From: Treponema sp.
GTDB taxonomy: Bacteria > Spirochaetota > Spirochaetia > Treponematales > Treponemataceae
Assembly: GCA_016282455.1 (NCBI GenBank)
Contig: JAEEKM010000111.1
Span: 1-8,952, forward strand
Direction: 5' to 3'
DNA: 8,952 bases
Under the pieces are notes generated by a model, which did no database searches, was not told the origin of the DNA, and was given only the letters and a program-made list of their open reading frames with translations. The position numbers were made by a program, and so were the translations under genes. Below, piece after piece: positions 1 through 6,700 of the stretch. Within the stretch, counting starts at the first letter, position 1; each line of letters opens with the position of its first letter.

Positions 1-1
1 C

Positions 2-895
2 TGGAAGTACAATGCCTTTGCCGCAGGACTTTTTGCAAGGTACGATTTTGAAAACAACAGGGCAGTTTCCTATTACGAAAGTCTTCACCGCGGACAGTTC
101 GGTACTTCTTTCATGTGGCAGGATTTTGGTTTCCATGCCGGAGCAGACGTGTCTTTTGTAATAGGAGATAAAATCGGCAATAATCCTTACATTGTTCCCT
201 TTACTGCTGATTTTGGCGGTGAGTGGAAAATCGGTGCTTCCATGCGGCCACTTACCCTTTGCCTTAAGGGCGGACTTATGTCAAATGTTTCCAACAAGAG
301 TCTTCTTGAAAGACAGAAACTTTTTGCCCTTCAGACAGAGCTTGATTCAGAAGTTACGGACTGGTTTGCAAACTTTAACATAAGCATTCCTGTTCTTTCT
401 TCCTTTACAATTGATACTGCAGTTTCTTTTGTAAACTCTGCCTTTGGTAACGGAGACTGGGTTGTAAACTATTCTCTTGCAAAAGCAACAGGTCTTTACC
501 AGCTTGTTCAGACAGAAAGAAGTCTGCTTGAATCAAATCTTGCAGTTGCCTACACCTGGAAGTGGTGCACCTTCTCCCTGGGCTGGCAGGCCTACTGGCT
601 GACTTTTGTTCCCGAAGACAAGGATCCCTTTGCCCTTACCTTCAGCTTTAACATTCAGGATGAAGACGGAGTATGGGGAGCAAATCTTCTTGTTAAGGAA
701 GCACTTGGGGATGGCGTAGACTATGTTCCTGAAATAAATGTAGAAGGCTTTTACCGTTTCCTCAGCAACTTCCGTCTTGCACTGCAGGTACAGGATGCTG
801 TAAAACTCTTTATGGGAGCGGACAGAAGTTATGCCTCTTCTGCATATCTTTCTCATGCAGGCGGTGTAAATCTTCTTGTAAGATTCTTCTTCTAA
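2..895 (+). CDS. Outer-membrane beta-barrel protein, 3' part only (5' end outside window)
   Basis: The frame is open from the first bases of the window, so the ATG at 113 is probably internal; 297 codons are visible before the TAA at 893-895. I do not recognise a named family. The sequence is rich in short amphipathic segments with alternating hydrophobic and polar residues, many aromatics (for example YTWKWCTFSLGW and QAYWLTF) and Gly/Asn/Asp turns, as in transmembrane beta-strands. It ends in VNLLVRFFF, and a C-terminal strand with a terminal aromatic is the usual BAM-complex recognition signal of outer-membrane barrels. The signal peptide and any TonB plug domain would lie upstream and cannot be seen. 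It sits 31 bases before exbB, with no terminator evident between, which suggests co-transcription with the energy-transduction genes. It could be a TonB-dependent client, a porin-like barrel or an unrelated envelope protein. The barrel call is moderately sure; the substrate is unknown. Confidence 0.6.
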   Translation, partial: WKYNAFAAGLFARYDFENNRAVSYYESLHRGQFGTSFMWQDFGFHAGADVSFVIGDKIGNNPYIVPFTADFGGEWKIGASMRPLTLCLKGGLMSNVSNKSLLERQKLFALQTELDSEVTDWFANFNISIPVLSSFTIDTAVSFVNSAFGNGDWVVNYSLAKATGLYQLVQTERSLLESNLAVAYTWKWCTFSLGWQAYWLTFVPEDKDPFALTFSFNIQDEDGVWGANLLVKEALGDGVDYVPEINVEGFYRFLSNFRLALQVQDAVKLFMGADRSYASSAYLSHAGGVNLLVRFFF

Positions 896-913
896 TACTG
901 ATATTTGATTTTT

Positions 914-922
914 AAGAGGTGA
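914..922 (+). promoter_or_regulatory. Strong Shine-Dalgarno for exbB
   Basis: AAGAGGTGA matches the 16S anti-SD closely. Its GAGG core (916-919) is 7 bases before the ATG at 927 and fixes that start. It is the best ribosome-binding site in the window. Confidence 0.75.
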
Positions 923-926
923 TAGT

Positions 927-1541
927 ATGTTTGAAACATTAAAAAGCGGCGGACCTTTGATGATTCCCATTCTCCTTTGTGCGGTGATTGCAGTTTTCAT
1001 CATCATTGAGAGAATTGTTTATTTTATCGGTGTGAACAAGCGTGACAAAAAACTTATGGAAACTATTCTTTCTGACCTTGACAAAAGGGATTATTCTGCG
1101 GCAGAAACTGACTGTGCCGTTGCAGGAACTCCTACAGCCCAGGTAATACGCACTGCCCTTAACCATAGGAATCTTGACGAAAAGCATCTTCAGGAAATTG
1201 TTCAGACAAAGATGGATACAGTCATTCCTCAGTTTGAACACCTGCTTACTGCTCTTGGAACAATTGCAAATGTTTCTACCTTGCTGGGACTTCTTGGAAC
1301 AGTAACCGGTAACATTAAGGCATTTGGTGTACTGGGTGGCGGCGGAACTATGGGAGATCCAGCCCTTCTTGCTTCCTCTATTGGTGAGGCTCTTGTTACC
1401 ACAGTGGGCGGTCTCTGTGTTTCCATTCCATCCCTTATTTTCCACAGCATGTTCAATAATATCGTGAACCACAGAATCCGTGACATGGAGGCAAGTGTTT
1501 CCGAAGCCATGCTCAGCCTTAACAAAACAGGGGTTCTGTAA
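927..1541 (+). CDS. exbB: ExbB/TolQ/MotA-family proton channel subunit
   Basis: This 204-residue inner-membrane protein is the size expected for ExbB. ExbB pentamers surround ExbD and use the proton gradient to drive TonB. Three membrane segments are visible: about 10-35 (PLMIPILLC...), 107-135 and 152-176. The second contains the family signature LLGLLGTVTG, with T125 and T127 in the pore-lining position. The third has the matching IGEALVTTVGG, with E154 and T158/T159, followed by SIPSLIF. The cytoplasmic loop (about 37-105) is charged, as in the family. The usual Ala-Pro before LLGLLGTV is replaced here by Val-Ser, a mild divergence. It begins behind a strong SD and is followed after one base by exbD. 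TolQ or a MotA-like gliding motor subunit would look similar; the adjacent ExbD and TonB-like genes favour the ExbB assignment. Confidence 0.92.
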   Translation: MFETLKSGGPLMIPILLCAVIAVFIIIERIVYFIGVNKRDKKLMETILSDLDKRDYSAAETDCAVAGTPTAQVIRTALNHRNLDEKHLQEIVQTKMDTVIPQFEHLLTALGTIANVSTLLGLLGTVTGNIKAFGVLGGGGTMGDPALLASSIGEALVTTVGGLCVSIPSLIFHSMFNNIVNHRIRDMEASVSEAMLSLNKTGVL

Positions 1542-1542
1542 T

Positions 1543-1950
1543 ATGAGGGTTTCCAGACGCAGCACCCGCATTGCAGGAGTTGACCTCTCCCCCATGCTGG
1601 ATGTGATTTTTCAGCTCATCCTCTTCTTTCTTGTTTCCACAACTTTTGCAGCCCTTCCCGGAATCAGCGTGAACCTGCCTGAAAGCAGTACTGCCCAGAG
1701 TACGGATGCAAGTGGAATTACCATTACAATAGAAGATACCGGTCGTATTTTTCTTGATGAAAAAGAAACAAGCATGAAAGAATTAGACGGCCAGCTTTCT
1801 CTAGTTGAAACAGGAAGCATAGAAAAGGACAAATATCCTGTGAGCATTGCGGCAGACAGCAAGGTTACAAACGGCACTCTCGTAGAAGTGTTTGATTCTT
1901 TGCGCCGTAATGGTTTTTCTGCAGTGAGCCTTAGAACAACAAATAAATGA
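1543..1950 (+). CDS. exbD: ExbD/TolR-family biopolymer transport protein
   Basis: This 135-residue protein has a short basic cytoplasmic tail (MRVSRRSTR), one membrane helix at about 17-37 and a periplasmic domain. The segment DLSPMLDVIFQLILFFLV carries the single intramembrane aspartate, D20, equivalent to the essential proton-carrying Asp of ExbD/TolR. The periplasmic part (about 55-135) shows the family pattern: ITITIEDTGRIFLDE, then VSIAADSKV, then a helix and a final strand AVSLRT. I chose the ATG at 1543, not the in-frame ATG at 1480. The longer form would add 21 residues translated from inside exbB in another frame and would spoil the N-in tail, while 1543 lies one base after the exbB stop and has AGGGG at 1529-1533 as SD. 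The 3' end overlaps the next gene, so translational coupling is likely. TolR is the main alternative name. Confidence 0.92.
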   Translation: MRVSRRSTRIAGVDLSPMLDVIFQLILFFLVSTTFAALPGISVNLPESSTAQSTDASGITITIEDTGRIFLDEKETSMKELDGQLSLVETGSIEKDKYPVSIAADSKVTNGTLVEVFDSLRRNGFSAVSLRTTNK

Positions 1951-3002
1951 GGCAGTTAATGACTACTGGTTTTGAAAAGCAGAGTTCCATAGTAAGTTTT
2001 ATTCTCACCACACTTTTGTTTATTCTTTTTGTAGTCCTGTGCTTTACCGTTAAGTTTGAAACAAAGCCTGTCTACAAGACCATTCAGATTCAACTTGCAA
2101 GTACACCTGTTTCTGAATCAAAGAAAAATCAGAGTCAGGCAGAAAGCGCTCCTGTTGCAGAAGAACCGGTTCCTCTTGTGGAAAGTGTATCTGAGCCCGC
2201 TCCTGCACCTGCACCTAAACCAGCCCCTTCTCCGGTAAAAAGTGAAAGTGCAAAACCTGCTCCTAAAAAAACAGAAACCAAGCCTAGTCAACCCAAACCT
2301 GCCCAGATAAAGACGGACAGTCCCAAATCAACAGAGACTTCCCCCTGGAAAATTAAAAAGAGCGTAGAGGAACTTCAAAAAGAACAGGCTTCTCAAAAGA
2401 AAACTTCTACCTATGATGATTCTGTCTTTGACAACGCAGAGACTGCAACTTCTTCTTCCTCTTCCAGTGTAAAAGCTTCACAGAGTCAGAGCGGATTTTC
2501 AGGAAGTTCAGGAACTGCCGCTTCTTCTTCAACTGATACTGCGGTTACAAGCACCAACAGCGGAAACCGTACCACTCAGCAGAATGCAAGCAGCCAGACT
2601 TCAAGTAAACTTGCCCAGGTGGCAAACCAGAACTTTTCCACAAGCATAAGTGAGAACGTAAAAAGCAAGACTACTGCAAAGGTTTCTTCTTCCAGCGGAA
2701 AAACTTCTCTTGTCATGAACGACGGTAAGGCCAGGGAACTCCTTCAGCCTGCAAAACCTGTAATCTGGATTTCTGACGAAAATGCTTCCCTTGTGCAGAC
2801 TTCCGTTACAGTGCAGATAAGTTTTCAGGTACTGGGAAACGGCCGGGTTACCATAAGCGGCATTTCCTTTAAGCCGGAGTCACTGCTTCCCCTTTCAATC
2901 CGGGATGAAATAAAAAGTCAGATTTCTACATGGCTTTTTTCAGAAGACCCTTCGGGAGCACAGGCAACCGCTTCGTTTGAATATACCATCGAGGTAAGGT
3001 AA
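1947..3002 (+). CDS. TonB-like energy transducer with Pro/Lys-rich and Ser/Thr-rich periplasmic linker
   Basis: This 351-residue protein has the TonB layout. One N-terminal membrane helix (about 14-36) is followed by a Pro/Ala/Lys-rich extended region (about 67-127), a Ser/Thr/Gln/Asn-rich low-complexity stretch (about 164-255), and a small C-terminal domain (about 268-351). The last part, with VTVQISFQVLGNGRVTISGI, a helix IRDEIKSQISTWLF and a final strand ASFEYTIEV, matches the beta-beta-alpha-beta pattern of TonB C-terminal domains. It is longer than a typical TonB of about 240 residues because of the Ser-rich insert. The membrane helix has no histidine, whereas E. coli TonB needs a conserved His there. 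The first ATG overlaps the exbD stop as ATGA but has no SD. The ATG at 1959, four codons in, has GAGG six bases upstream and may be the true start. The transducer role is well supported by position behind exbBD; the partner receptor is unknown. Confidence 0.8.
   Translation: MRQLMTTGFEKQSSIVSFILTTLLFILFVVLCFTVKFETKPVYKTIQIQLASTPVSESKKNQSQAESAPVAEEPVPLVESVSEPAPAPAPKPAPSPVKSESAKPAPKKTETKPSQPKPAQIKTDSPKSTETSPWKIKKSVEELQKEQASQKKTSTYDDSVFDNAETATSSSSSSVKASQSQSGFSGSSGTAASSSTDTAVTSTNSGNRTTQQNASSQTSSKLAQVANQNFSTSISENVKSKTTAKVSSSSGKTSLVMNDGKARELLQPAKPVIWISDENASLVQTSVTVQISFQVLGNGRVTISGISFKPESLLPLSIRDEIKSQISTWLFSEDPSGAQATASFEYTIEVR
1949..1952 (+). promoter_or_regulatory. Shine-Dalgarno that favours a second start of the TonB-like gene
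   Basis: GAGG straddles the end of the exbD stop codon and lies six bases before the ATG at 1959. The ATG at 1947, which overlaps the exbD stop, has no such site. The choice changes only four residues (MRQL) ahead of the membrane helix. Confidence 0.45.
2145..2327 (+). repeat. Pro/Ala/Lys-rich low-complexity segment of the TonB-like gene
   Basis: Residues 67-127 are dominated by Pro, Ala, Lys and Ser, with runs such as EPAPAPAPKPAPSP and KPAPKK. Such segments are extended and are typical of the periplasm-spanning part of TonB proteins. At DNA level the core shows short CCTGCA/CCTGCT-type repeats around 2197-2230, which could vary in length between strains. Confidence 0.7.
2436..2711 (+). repeat. 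Ser/Thr/Gln/Asn-rich low-complexity segment of the TonB-like gene
   Basis: Residues 164-255 are mostly Ser, Thr, Gln, Asn, Ala and Gly, including a six-serine run encoded by TCT/TCC-type codons near 2449-2470. There are no prolines and few hydrophobics, so the segment is probably disordered. This is a second linker, chemically unlike the Pro/Lys-rich one before it, and it accounts for most of the extra length over a usual TonB. Confidence 0.65.
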
Positions 3003-3035
3003 AAACTCCCTTTTACAAAACTGCCTTTCATACCC

Positions 3036-3064
3036 TTGCTACATACCGTTTTTTTCAATATAAT
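3036..3064 (+). promoter_or_regulatory. Sigma70-type promoter for the HAD hydrolase gene
   Basis: TTGCTA at 3036-3041 (-35) is separated by exactly 17 bases from a perfect TATAAT at 3059-3064 (-10). The spacer contains a run of seven T. Transcription would start about 6-8 bases downstream, at 3071-3072, which is the first base of the ATGATG start or the base before it. The in-frame TTG at 3036, which could be read as a start codon, is the -35 box itself. Confidence 0.65.
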
Positions 3065-3065
3065 T

Positions 3066-3069
3066 AAGG
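3066..3069 (+). promoter_or_regulatory. Shine-Dalgarno-like AAGG before the HAD gene
   Basis: AAGG lies 2 bases before the ATG at 3072 and 5 bases before the ATG at 3075, so it favours 3075. It falls upstream of the predicted transcription start of the promoter at 3036-3064, so it would be present only on read-through mRNA from the exb operon. Confidence 0.4.
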
Positions 3070-3074
3070 TTATG

Positions 3075-3746
3075 ATGCAGGGCGTGGAGGCCGTGGCGTT
3101 TGACATTGACGGAACGCTTTACCCAAGCTGGAAACTCTACCTGGGTATGACCGGCCATTTTTTTAGCAACATTTCATTTTTTCTCGCATTCAATCGTGTA
3201 CGCAAAATCCTTCACGAAACCGCACCCCTGCCAGACTTTTATGAGTATCAGGCACGTCTTCTTGCAGAAGATATGAAAATCAGCGTAGAAGAAGCCCATA
3301 AAAAAATCAATTCCATAAGCTACAGCGGCATTAAGAATTTTTTTGAAGGAATAAAACCTTTCCGCAATATGTATTCATCAATCAAGGCAATGAAGGATGC
3401 AGGCTTAAAAATTGCAGTTCTTTCCGATTTTCCTCCCGACCAGAAAGGGGATATCTGGGGAGTAAGGGAGCTTTGCGATGTGTGCATGGGAAGCGAAGAA
3501 GCTGGTGCCCTTAAACCTTCAATCTACCCCTTTGGAATTCTTTCGCAGAAACTGGGGGTTAAGCCGGAGAATATCCTCTACGTTGGAAACAGCATAAAGT
3601 ATGACGTGAGGGGTGCTAATAATGCCGGTATGAAAAGTGCCTATCTCCTTACGGGGTTAAGGGCTCTCTTTCATGCAGACTTAAAGGAAGCAGATGTTTC
3701 TTTCAGAAGCTTCAAGGAACTTGAATCGATAGTTCTAAAATCATAA
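3075..3746 (+). CDS. HAD-superfamily hydrolase (phosphatase-like)
   Basis: This 223-residue cytoplasmic protein has all four HAD motifs. Motif I is FDIDGTLYP with nucleophile D10 and D12. Motif II is AVLSDFP with S117. Motif III is GALKPS with K147. Motif IV is YVGNSIKYDVRGA with D177. The helical cap between motifs I and II (about 20-100) fits subfamily I enzymes such as phosphoglycolate-phosphatase-like proteins, which remove phosphate from small metabolites through an aspartyl-phosphate. In motif IV the usual first Asp is Asn (N172); such variants occur and D177 probably keeps Mg binding. The substrate cannot be told from sequence. Start: the ATGATG at 3072/3075 gives the normal short lead into motif I, whereas the TTG at 3036 would add 13 residues encoded by promoter DNA. 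The next gene begins 30 bases after the stop, so the two may be co-transcribed. The family is sure; the function is not. Confidence 0.88.
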   Translation: MQGVEAVAFDIDGTLYPSWKLYLGMTGHFFSNISFFLAFNRVRKILHETAPLPDFYEYQARLLAEDMKISVEEAHKKINSISYSGIKNFFEGIKPFRNMYSSIKAMKDAGLKIAVLSDFPPDQKGDIWGVRELCDVCMGSEEAGALKPSIYPFGILSQKLGVKPENILYVGNSIKYDVRGANNAGMKSAYLLTGLRALFHADLKEADVSFRSFKELESIVLKS

Positions 3747-3760
3747 AAATAAATTAATTT

Positions 3761-3769
3761 GGGTGGGGA
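3761..3769 (+). promoter_or_regulatory. Shine-Dalgarno for the GTG-started coiled-coil gene
   Basis: GGGTGGGGA ends 7 bases before the GTG at 3777. An in-frame TAA at 3771-3773 closes the frame directly upstream, so translation cannot begin earlier. The first in-frame ATG, at 3849, would remove most of the membrane helix. Confidence 0.6.
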
Positions 3770-3776
3770 ATAAAAA

Positions 3777-6700
3777 GTGGGAGCAGGAATCACATTGGGA
3801 ATCATTCTGGGAATTATTGTTTCTGCAGTTGTTTCTGTTGCAGTAACAATGGTCTTTCAGAAGTCAGACAAAAATAAATCTGGTCTTGAAAAAGTAAAGC
3901 GTTACGCAGATAAAAGGCAGAATGAGTTTGATGCTTATTTCCGTGAAAAGGCAGACAAAATTACAGAACTTGCCACAACTCTTGAAACAAAAAATATTCA
4001 GGCTCAGGCTGCCGCAAAAAAACTGGAACAGCAGTATGAGCAGACCGCCCGTTCAACCGCTTCTCTGGAAAAACCCGCCCAGGAAGTTCATGCCCTTTAT
4101 GAAAAAATAAATTCCTACGACACCATCATTAAAAGCCTTATGGAAATGACTGCCGCCGTTGAGCAGAATCTTCAGAAGGTAAAAAACGAAGCCGGTATTG
4201 TAGACAAACTTAACACCCGTCTGGACAGCCAGCAGAAAGTTGTTGATGCCATTGAAAGAAAAGTTCCGGAACTCATGCGCCAGTTCTCTGAAAAAAATAT
4301 TGAACAGCTTACTGCCGTAGGTGGAGACCTTCTTTCCAAATACGAAGGCCGTGCTTCTGAAATTGACACCAGTACAAGCCGTGCCCTTGAACAGTATGCG
4401 GCCCTTATGAAAAAAATCGAAAGTGACATTAAGGGAGCCTACACCGCTGCAGAACAAAAAGCCCGTTCTCTTGAAGACGACAGTTTTAAAAACTTAAAGA
4501 AGCAGTCTGACGAAAGAACCCAGCGCTGCATGAATGAACTTAATTCCCTTACAAACCAGCTCTCTGCCCTTATTGATGCAAAAGTTCAGGATGCACAGGA
4601 AAACATCATGCGTCAGAGTGACCGCTTTTCCAATGCACTTTCCGAGATGGATAAAAAACTCAATGCAGGTCTTACCCAGAAAAGTCAGGAACTTGCCCAG
4701 ATGGTACTTGATGAAACAGGAAGTGTTTCTGACAGGCTTGATGAAAGAACTGCAACTCTTGAAAGCGAATACGCAGATAAAATTTCCGACCTGGAAAATT
4801 CCCTCCGCAGTGAAATATCTGTTGTGGAAGACAGGGTTTCTGAAAGAACAAAAGAACTCCGCGACATTGTTTCCGGTAAGGCTGATGCACTTGGCACTGA
4901 CCTGGTAGATAAAGTTTCTGCCCTGGAAGAAGAACTTAAAGAGAAAACACTTGCTTTGGGAAATGAACTTGAAAACAAAGTGTCTCTCCTGCATTCAGAC
5001 TTTAACAAAAAAACAGACCTGCTTGAAAAAAGTGTGGAAGATAAAGTTTCTGCACTGGAAGAAAATGTGTCTGAAAAAGTTTCCGCCCTTGAAGAAAATG
5101 TGTCTGAAAAAACTTCTGTTCTGGAAGAAATGCTTAATCAGAAAACTGATGCTCTTGGAAGCGGAGTTAACGAAAAAATTACTTCCCTCGAAGAAGAACT
5201 TAATCAGAAAACAGATCTTCTTGGAAGCGGCATGAATCAGAAAATGTCTGCTTTGGAAAGAGACTTTAACAAAACAACAGAGACTCTGGAAAATAAAGTT
5301 TCAGAGAGAGTGTCCGCAATGCAGGTTGACTTTGCAAGAAAAACAGAAAGTCTTGCAGGCGATATTGCAGAAAAAGTTTCCGCACTGGAAGAAGAACTTT
5401 CTAATAAAACTTCTGCCCTTAACGAGACTTTTGAAAATACAACAAAAGAAATTACACAGGCCTTCCGCGAAAAAACCGGCGGTATGGAAAATTCTTTTGC
5501 AGACAAAACTTCAGAACTCTCCCTCAGCATAAACGGAAAAACAGAGGAACTGGAAAAAGCACTCGAAGAAAAAGTTCAGTCGCTTGAAAGCCAGATTTCT
5601 GAAAAAACCGGACTTCTGGAAAAAGAGATTGCAGAAAAAACTTCACTTCTTTCAGAAAACTTTAATGCAACCACTGACTCAATGAACAGGCAGTTTACAG
5701 AGAAGAGTGAAGAACTTAATAAAAACTTTGCCGACAACACTGCAAGCCTTGAGCAGAGTTACAATAAAAAGACGGAAGAAATTACCGCCGCCCTTACTTC
5801 CAAAACCGTTAATCTTGATGCGGCTGTTAAGGATAATACCAACAGCATTATCAGTAAATTTAACGAGACAACTAAAAAACTTGAGGACGACATTAAGCAC
5901 CGCTTTAACGAGCTTAACGGAAGTCTTGAAAAGAATACAAATGACCTCAATGTTTCCATCAAGCAGAAGACGAGTGCCCTTTCTACCCAGCTGGATTCAG
6001 AAACAGGCAGTCTTGAAAATCAGATTAAGCAGAAAACCGAAGCCCTTAACACGGATGTTCAGAAAAAACTCACTGATCTTGTTGCAAGCGTAAAGACCCG
6101 CACTACAGAGGCAACTACAAAATATTCTGAATATGGAAATGATTTTGTTAAGGATGTTGAAGAGCGCAGTTCTCAGCTTGATAAACTTCTTGCAGAAAAA
6201 ACTGATGCCCTTGATAAAAAGTATGAGGCCCTTACAAGTTCAATGGAAAAGGACTTTAAGGAAAAAACCGATGCCCTTGACCAGAGCATTAAGGCTAAAA
6301 CAGAAGAACTTGAATCTGCCCTTAAGACTCAGAACTCAACCCTTACCGGTGTCTTTAACGAAACAATTGCAGGCATGAGCCGTGATTTTGAAAGACAGTC
6401 CGCAAGCCTTAACACTGGTCTTTCTACAGAAATTGAAAACCTTCAGGAGTCTGTAAATGAAAGGGCTTCTGCAATAGAAGCGGAAGTGAACAGGAAAATC
6501 TCAGAAGTTCAGAAGACACTTGCCCAGTTCGCTGCCGAAGCAAAGAAAACAAGCGATGATCTTTCCCGTGCAACTCACGGCAACTCCGAAGAACTTAATC
6601 GCGTTCAGCAGGGAATTGATTCTCAGGCACAGAAAATTGAAGAACGTTACAGCGCCCTCTTTGACGATGCAATTACTTCTGCCGACAGCAAAGAAAAATC

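Larger units (their letters stand above)
4677..6524 (+). repeat. 56 tandem 33-base (11-residue) repeats inside the coiled-coil gene
   Basis: Residues 301-916 divide into 56 consecutive 11-mers without a single insertion or deletion. The consensus is [E/D/Q]-[K/R]-T-x-x-L-x-x-x-[hydrophobic]-x. By my count position 6 is Leu in 42 of 56 units and another hydrophobic residue or Ala in the other 14; position 3 is Thr in 32 and often Val or Ile otherwise. The 3-4-4 spacing of core positions is the hendecad pattern (3.67 residues per turn), distinct from the 7-residue heptad of ordinary left-handed coiled coils. Weaker units extend the register back to about residue 191 (4347) and on to 927. At DNA level most units have diverged, so the protein pattern is older than the base identity. 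Confidence 0.88.

Noticed and set aside
870..926. Possible promoter before exbB
   Set aside because: TTGTAA (876-881) and TAATAC (893-898) are only 11 bases apart and other pairs are poorly spaced; co-transcription with the barrel gene is simpler.
896..926. Fur-type iron operator before exbB
   Set aside because: No AT-rich palindrome resembling a Fur box is visible here or in the other short gaps, so iron regulation is not supported by this sequence.
1480..1542. N-terminal extension of exbD from the ATG at 1480
   Set aside because: It overlaps exbB in another frame, adds 21 residues without family similarity, and the ATG at 1543 has an SD and the normal short basic tail.
533..1595. Minus-strand open frames of 157 and 218 codons opposite the barrel gene and exbB
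   Set aside because: They lie entirely opposite genes with clear family motifs, have no recognisable domains, and are Cys/His/Asn-rich as expected of antisense translation.
3003..3035. Possible terminator after the TonB-like gene
   Set aside because: I found no inverted repeat before the T-run at 3049-3055, which lies in the promoter spacer. Read-through into the HAD gene cannot be excluded.
3036..3074. TTG start at 3036 for the HAD gene
   Set aside because: This stretch is the -35 box, spacer and -10 box, and the extra 13 residues precede the normal N-terminus of the fold.
4053..5530. Several minus-strand frames (Phe/Ser-rich) opposite the coiled-coil gene
   Set aside because: They are antisense shadows of GAA/AAA-rich helical coding sequence, kept open by the 33-base periodicity; there is no SD or domain.
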